From IMG/VR virus record IMGVR_UViG_3300030102_004358, positions 1 through 25,401 of that record: a stretch of 25,401 nt of DNA; one strand, given 5' to 3'. Positions 21,269 through 25,401 of this stretch are shown in pieces. Source of the DNA: a virus. Both the position numbers and the translations under genes were made by a program. Within the stretch, counting starts at the first letter, position 1. Each line of letters begins with the position of its first letter. Below the pieces are notes generated by a model. It searched no databases. It saw only the letters and a list, made by a program, of their open reading frames with translations, and was not told the DNA's origin.

Positions 21269-22052
21269 AGTTTTGATCCAAAACTATGTTAGGAATAATT
21301 GCAGAGTACACATTTCTTAAAAACCTAGCATCACGAGCAGGCATAGATTGTACAAATGACTCAATGGTGAATATGCTGTCATCTCCATTCACCGAAACGA
21401 TATATGATCTAAAGGCGTCTGTAGCAGCCGCAGAATCTTGCTTTTTCTTGCTTTTTCTCTCTATTTCCTTGAGAAGTTTTGCCTCGTCTGCACTTGTGAG
21501 CAGGCGGCAAATGACTTCTACACCAGTCATTGGTAATTTAATCCCAACAAGTCCATCAGCAGTAAGATTGACGCCCCACTCTTCTGCTTCCTTTGCAAAA
21601 TTGTTACAAGGAGGCTCTGAGATATCAAAAGAATATTCTTGAGCCGTGTCACAAGAGGGGCACACCACCCTTGTCTCGTATTCTGGTCCGTACCCTGTGC
21701 GCCGAGCAGCGACGAGAAGAGCATTTTTGTCTCCGACCAGAAGCGAGTTAATGTCTATAGCGCTATCAACTAATATGTTTTGCAGCATTCTGTCAAGAGC
21801 AACCCCCTCTTTCAACAGAGATCGAGAAGTAAGAATATCCTCCTCTTTTGCTGTCATATATCTAATTTCTACTGTTTTTTGCCCTGCAAGTGGATGACCT
21901 GCTGGATAAAAGATTCCTTGGCTTGGCAACTCTACAAACTCTGTCGGAACAGACCAACTAAATGCTGGCCCGTCAGAACCAACAGCAGGCGCTGGAGATT
22001 GATCAGAGTTTGGATTTGTGCCTAAACCAAGGCGGTCTTCGTTTCTACTCAT
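21195..22052 (-). CDS. Baseplate hub assembly protein, T4 gp26-like
   Basis: 285 residues. VPTEFVELPSQGIFYPAGHPL (35-55), VEIRYMTAKEEDILTSRSLLKEG (61-83) and LLVGDKNALLVAARRTGYG (104-122) match the gp26-type family of T4-like phages. Two Cys pairs, C131PSC134 and C264SNC267, could form a zinc ribbon between distant parts of the chain. Family role: acts in baseplate hub assembly; some relatives are counted as tail assembly chaperones. An N-terminal 30-residue Gly/Pro/Ser-rich stretch looks disordered. The ATG has AAAGG upstream. It follows the tube gene by 50 nt and its 3' end overlaps the next gene. Confidence 0.75.
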   Translation of the reverse strand: MSRNEDRLGLGTNPNSDQSPAPAVGSDGPAFSWSVPTEFVELPSQGIFYPAGHPLAGQKTVEIRYMTAKEEDILTSRSLLKEGVALDRMLQNILVDSAIDINSLLVGDKNALLVAARRTGYGPEYETRVVCPSCDTAQEYSFDISEPPCNNFAKEAEEWGVNLTADGLVGIKLPMTGVEVICRLLTSADEAKLLKEIERKSKKKQDSAAATDAFRSYIVSVNGDDSIFTIESFVQSMPARDARFLRNVYSAIIPNIVLDQNFECSNCGYEADMEVPLGLDFFWPK

Positions 22053-22102
22053 ATTTGTAACCTTTCTTAACTAGTGTAACCGATTAATTTTTAGCTGTTA
22101 AA

Positions 22103-22669
22103 TTAGCTGCGAGTAGAAGCTGGAGTTGTCGAAGAAACACCACTCTTAGAAAGTTCCGCCCAATCATAAGTTATTGTGCATTGAACTTCTACCATCTCAT
22201 CTGATTCATATGAAAGGGTTCCACCAAAATCAATATTTGTGATGATTGGATTAATCAAGGTCCACTCTTCGATGGTTCTATTGTCAGCATCAATTTGTTT
22301 TAATTTCACGTTTCCAATTGTCTCTGTAAATGCTTTTTTGCTCAAGCTTTTTCTGGAGATACTATCTGTATCAGGATATTTGTATCCTGCGGCTCCGAGA
22401 ACGTCCAAAAAAGCAAACGAAAGGTCTGGATTTACAGGGTCAACCAGAGTCACAGTGATTGGCTGCCAGGTCACTCGACCAGGAAAATTGAAAGTGTGAT
22501 CAATATACTGGTGTGTAATAGTCGTTACTTCTGCGACGGGCTTAGTTGCGGTCTTAACGGACCAGACAGGAATATCTCCTGGCTGGTTGCCATTTCTAGA
22601 AGTAAAACTTAGTTCAAATCGAAACTGGCGTTTTGGCTCTGCGTTCGCTTGACCCCAAAATAGACTCAT
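22103..22669 (-). CDS. Tail tube protein (T4 gp19-like)
   Basis: 188 residues, close to T4 gp19 (163). RQFRFELSFTS, VWSVKTATKPVAEVTTITHQYIDHTFNFPGRVTWQPITVTLVDP (about 35-78), GNVKLKQIDADNRTIEEWTLINPIITNIDFGGTLSYESDEMVEVQCTITYDWAEL (119-173) give the standard tube fold with the W.K...P and YD.A end patterns. Hexameric rings stack to form the inner tail tube through which DNA passes. The last 15 residues are Ser/Thr-rich. GAGGAG precedes the ATG. It lies 40 nt after the sheath gene, the order seen in T4-like phages (18-19). Confidence 0.88.
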   Translation of the reverse strand: MSLFWGQANAEPKRQFRFELSFTSRNGNQPGDIPVWSVKTATKPVAEVTTITHQYIDHTFNFPGRVTWQPITVTLVDPVNPDLSFAFLDVLGAAGYKYPDTDSISRKSLSKKAFTETIGNVKLKQIDADNRTIEEWTLINPIITNIDFGGTLSYESDEMVEVQCTITYDWAELSKSGVSSTTPASTRS

Positions 22670-22687
22670 TGCTTATCTAGCTCCTCG

Positions 22688-22699
22688 TAATAAATAGTT
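22688..22699 (-). repeat. 12-nt intergenic repeat between sheath and tube genes
   Basis: Minus-strand AACTATTTATTA occurs here, just before the tube gene's GAGGAG, and again at 20981-20970 before the 109-residue gene. Both copies lie in gaps between tail genes. It may be a processing site or promoter-like element; chance in AT-rich gaps is possible. Confidence 0.3.
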
Positions 22700-22709
22700 A
22701 TCCAGCAAA

Positions 22710-25401
22710 TTAATCTTCAAAAGATGCTCCACTGTTTGTAATTATGAAGTCGATGGCAAAGAACTCTACCGCTCTTGTTGGCTTGACATACAACTTAGCA
22801 TAAATAATGTTGCGATCAATAAGATCAGGTGTTGTGGTTGACTCATCCAAAATCAATCTGAAGTCATCAATACCGAACTGAGCTTTAACATCACGGAGGA
22901 CTGGTTCTGCCTGACCCAGGAATCGATCCCACGTTGCCTGTGCATTCGGAGCAAAAAGAAGTCTTGATGCGATGAAAGAAATTTCACGCTTCAAGAAAAT
23001 CATCAAGCGACGTACATTAATTCGATCGAGAGCACTAGCAGTTTGCTGAAGTGTCTTCTGCCCAAAAATTACAATTCCTTCTGCGGGGAACTTAGCGATT
23101 GGGTTAATGTTATTCTCGTATAACTTGTCACGATCATCAGAAGTTAATCTGCGTGAGACATCCAAAACTGGAACGCCTGCTGCGCCCTCACTGAGTCCAC
23201 CTCGGGTAAATCCAGCAGGGGCAAACCAAGGTGCCTGTTTTCTATCAGTGTTAGACAGAACGCCAAGGGCAGCAACTGATGGCGGTACCCAAAGGGTCTG
23301 GTTTGTATTGGTGTCCAATATTCTGACCCAGGGGTAATAGGTTGCGCCATAGCTATTATTAATACTACGGTCTGCTAACGCATTGGCGGCAGCAGTTGGC
23401 GTATTACCTGAATTTCTGCTTTGCTCATTCCCTGTTGTTTCTGTATCAGGGGTGTAGGCGTTAGCAATATCAATCAACGCTATGGCATCGCCTCTATCTT
23501 CGGCTGTATCAAGAAGATAGTTTGTCACAGCAGCCACTGTGACGCCAGGAATTGTTATAGCATTCATCTGGACATCATCAGGGTCTGAGACTATGTTAAT
23601 AGCCTTACGAAGTGTAAAAAGTTCATAAGAATTAGTCTCGCTGATGCTATCAATCGCATTCATCTTGCTGTTTCTAAATGGCTCACGCTCCGTAATATCG
23701 AGACCATCAAAGCCACCGTGAAGAGTTGTGGTGAATCGATCAATGCCCGCATCTAGAGTCCCTGTGAAAGAGCCCGATATAGCACTAAGACTTGTACCAT
23801 CTACACGATAACTACTATTATACTCGTAGCCAGCAGTCACTGATCCCGAGACGTTATCTAGGGAGAACACCCAAGAAGTAACGTGAGGATCAGTCCCCTT
23901 ATTGGTGGTTGTTTCACCTTCGACATCAAGGGCAGTAGATGCAGGGTTAGTATTAATTCCAGAGATGTCGAATGTGCGAACTCTCAAGCAATCTGGAATC
24001 TGTGGGTTATAAAAGACATCTGTTGCGCTTCTTCCTGTCCAAGCTCCCCAGAAGGTGTTCTTGGTGCTCTTTGGCGAGCCCCAGGTACTCTTGGTACGCA
24101 AAGGAACGGACGGGAATCGAATAGAGCCAGTAAAGCCTGCATTCACATAATCGCTCGCAACCAAATGAGGGGCCACCCTGTTAAGAGTCAAAATGCCGTT
24201 GTATGCTTCGTTTACGCTGTAGCCAGCGTTTCCATATTCAGCAGCGGGTCCACCGTCAAGCATTGTTCGAACCGAACCTACTGCGGCAGAAGCATGAGTT
24301 TCACCACGAACTGTGAATCCGCCCGAACCGCTAATTATTCCAACGTCTCTGTACTTAACTGGTCCGAACACACCGAAAGGCAACAAGCGAGGCTCTGCTG
24401 CACCAGCGGCGATGTCATCATTCATTACTACACGAACATAATTGGAGCGGTTCTTAAACTGACCGTATTCTACATTTCTCTTGTCCGTAGTATCGTATAC
24501 CTGATACCTGTCTCCAATAACTTTGGCAATATAATTTTCAGAGGCGGGGTTTAAATTAAGATTGTCAAATCGCTCCAAGATAATCGGTCTATTGTCTGAG
24601 TCGGCAATATCACGAATCAGGACAGAGAATGTTCCGTAACTCTGGAAGTTGCCTTTGGCTGCTTTAATGTTTGAAATAGACACCTTAATTTCTCTTTGAA
24701 CCCATTCGCCAGCAGAAAGAGCTTCAAGGCGAAAAAGCTGCTGCTGATTACGAGCAGCATAAGAGGCTGTGTCTGTGCTTAGATCTTGTGAGATAAAGAA
24801 TCCAGTAGTAGCCTTTGTTGCTGCGGCATGAAAATCGTTTTGCTGTGTAGCTTTGGCTCCATTAACTGCCATTGGCATAATGGCTGCGTGAAACGGACCA
24901 GTTGCACTAGCAGCAGATTCAGCATTCCCTAACAATCCGATAGAGTCAGAACCTGTAGCTTCTAGAGAATACTCAAATGTTTCACCCAGGAAGTAAGTTC
25001 CACCTTGGTAAAAGTTTCTTGTACCAGCAGAGGTAATGTCGCTGTTTGTAATTGTAGGGTTCGTATTCAGAACTTTACGAATAAAGTTTTGTGAATTTGG
25101 ATTCAAGCTTACTTTTACCTTTTCATCTACGGAAGTGTCGGTAAATTGCAGCACAAAATCATTCCTTGAAGGAACAGAAATAAGCTCAGACCCACCAAGA
25201 TCATTGTGCGTATTAGCGCCGCCAGACAATCTTACTTTTCCTGTTTCCATGTAGATTTGTGCGGCAACGATGCCCTCAACAGCGGTTCCAGCTTCAGGAT
25301 TGGCTGTGTGACGTCCTAGCGATGCAGATGGGAATACCACCAAAGCGTATACGCCACCAGAGTCAGCGCCTGTGTCGTTAGTATCGGCAGTTCCTACAGA
25401 C
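22710..25401 (-). CDS. Tail sheath protein (T4 gp18-like), 5' end outside the window
   Basis: 896 codons are visible and the frame stays open to the right edge, so the true start lies outside; the in-frame TTG at 25343 is not a credible start. T4 gp18 has 659 residues, so this sheath is large, with extra domains in the middle. The C-terminal 230 residues are diagnostic: WVPPSVAALGVLSNTDR and APWFAPAGFTRG, then PIAKFPAEGIVIFGQKTL, RINVRRLMIFLKREI and RNIIYAKLYVKPTRAVEFFAIDF, the conserved sheath core that joins neighbouring subunits. The sheath contracts to drive the tube into the cell. The variable middle (Ser/Thr/Asn/Gly-rich) is probably surface exposed. Confidence 0.93.
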   Translation of the reverse strand, partial: SVGTADTNDTGADSGGVYALVVFPSASLGRHTANPEAGTAVEGIVAAQIYMETGKVRLSGGANTHNDLGGSELISVPSRNDFVLQFTDTSVDEKVKVSLNPNSQNFIRKVLNTNPTITNSDITSAGTRNFYQGGTYFLGETFEYSLEATGSDSIGLLGNAESAASATGPFHAAIMPMAVNGAKATQQNDFHAAATKATTGFFISQDLSTDTASYAARNQQQLFRLEALSAGEWVQREIKVSISNIKAAKGNFQSYGTFSVLIRDIADSDNRPIILERFDNLNLNPASENYIAKVIGDRYQVYDTTDKRNVEYGQFKNRSNYVRVVMNDDIAAGAAEPRLLPFGVFGPVKYRDVGIISGSGGFTVRGETHASAAVGSVRTMLDGGPAAEYGNAGYSVNEAYNGILTLNRVAPHLVASDYVNAGFTGSIRFPSVPLRTKSTWGSPKSTKNTFWGAWTGRSATDVFYNPQIPDCLRVRTFDISGINTNPASTALDVEGETTTNKGTDPHVTSWVFSLDNVSGSVTAGYEYNSSYRVDGTSLSAISGSFTGTLDAGIDRFTTTLHGGFDGLDITEREPFRNSKMNAIDSISETNSYELFTLRKAINIVSDPDDVQMNAITIPGVTVAAVTNYLLDTAEDRGDAIALIDIANAYTPDTETTGNEQSRNSGNTPTAAANALADRSINNSYGATYYPWVRILDTNTNQTLWVPPSVAALGVLSNTDRKQAPWFAPAGFTRGGLSEGAAGVPVLDVSRRLTSDDRDKLYENNINPIAKFPAEGIVIFGQKTLQQTASALDRINVRRLMIFLKREISFIASRLLFAPNAQATWDRFLGQAEPVLRDVKAQFGIDDFRLILDESTTTPDLIDRNIIYAKLYVKPTRAVEFFAIDFIITNSGASFED

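Noticed and set aside
23883-24554. 223-residue plus-strand open frame inside the sheath gene
   Set aside because: It lies fully within a well-supported sheath gene on the other strand, shows no recognisable domain, and every other gene in the window is on the minus strand.
25341-25343. TTG as start of the sheath gene
   Set aside because: The frame remains open to the window edge with sheath-like sequence (Gly/Ser/Asp-rich, then GGVYALVVFP), so this codon is an internal Leu.
1-25401. tRNA genes, CRISPR arrays, integrase or transposase genes
   Set aside because: No cloverleaf-like segments, regularly spaced repeats, or recombinase motifs were seen on either strand.

Overview
The window is part of the genome of a lytic contractile-tailed phage (myovirus) with a loose T4-like layout. 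Every gene I can support lies on the minus strand, so transcription runs from high to low coordinates. Genes are tightly packed, often with 1-8 nt overlaps, and no gap exceeds about 170 nt. There are no tRNAs, CRISPR arrays, integrases or insertion sequences. The gene mix (B12-dependent ribonucleotide reductase, UvsX-type recombinase, Hsp20, GroES, a DNA polymerase III alpha-like PHP protein, DUF3293) is the kind seen in phages of aquatic, probably marine, bacteria. The host cannot be named from this sequence.

Right part, 25401 to about 12614: tail and baseplate module. In transcription order it holds a tail sheath (cut by the window edge), tail tube, a gp26-like hub-assembly protein with two CxxC pairs, a small overlapping gene in the position of T4 gene 51, a 109-residue protein, the tape measure, a baseplate/tube-junction-like protein, a gp53-like wedge protein, a 1045-residue hub-like protein and a 502-residue structural protein.

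Middle, 12614 to 10047: three genes run on from the virion module. They are a reduced family-A DNA polymerase (GTG start overlapping the previous stop), a tubulin/FtsZ-like GTPase candidate (TTG start) and an unknown 143-residue protein.

Then come a stand-alone Hsp20 gene with a near-consensus promoter, a structured leader and a strong terminator (about 9976-9392), and a replication/nucleotide operon (9341-2671): gp32-like ssDNA-binding protein, UvsX/RecA, 5'-3' exonuclease, DnaB-type helicase, class II ribonucleotide reductase and a DCC-family thiol oxidoreductase.

Left part, 2650 to 191: an operon of a 77-residue protein, GroES, a DUF3293-like protein, a small ADP-ribosyltransferase-like protein and two unknown proteins, closed by a clear intrinsic terminator. 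Right after it a sigma70-type promoter drives a gene whose first 43 codons read as the PHP domain of a DNA polymerase III alpha (family C) protein.

The most interesting points are: (1) two adjacent proteins share an N-terminal peptide resembling the T4 capsid-targeting sequence with its LxE protease site, and one looks like an ADP-ribosyltransferase, suggesting a miniature analogue of T4 Alt; (2) a tubulin/FtsZ-like protein sits beside the polymerase; (3) a minimal family-A polymerase coexists with a family-C-type polymerase gene; (4) RNA hairpins cover or approach the ribosome binding sites of uvsX and hsp20.
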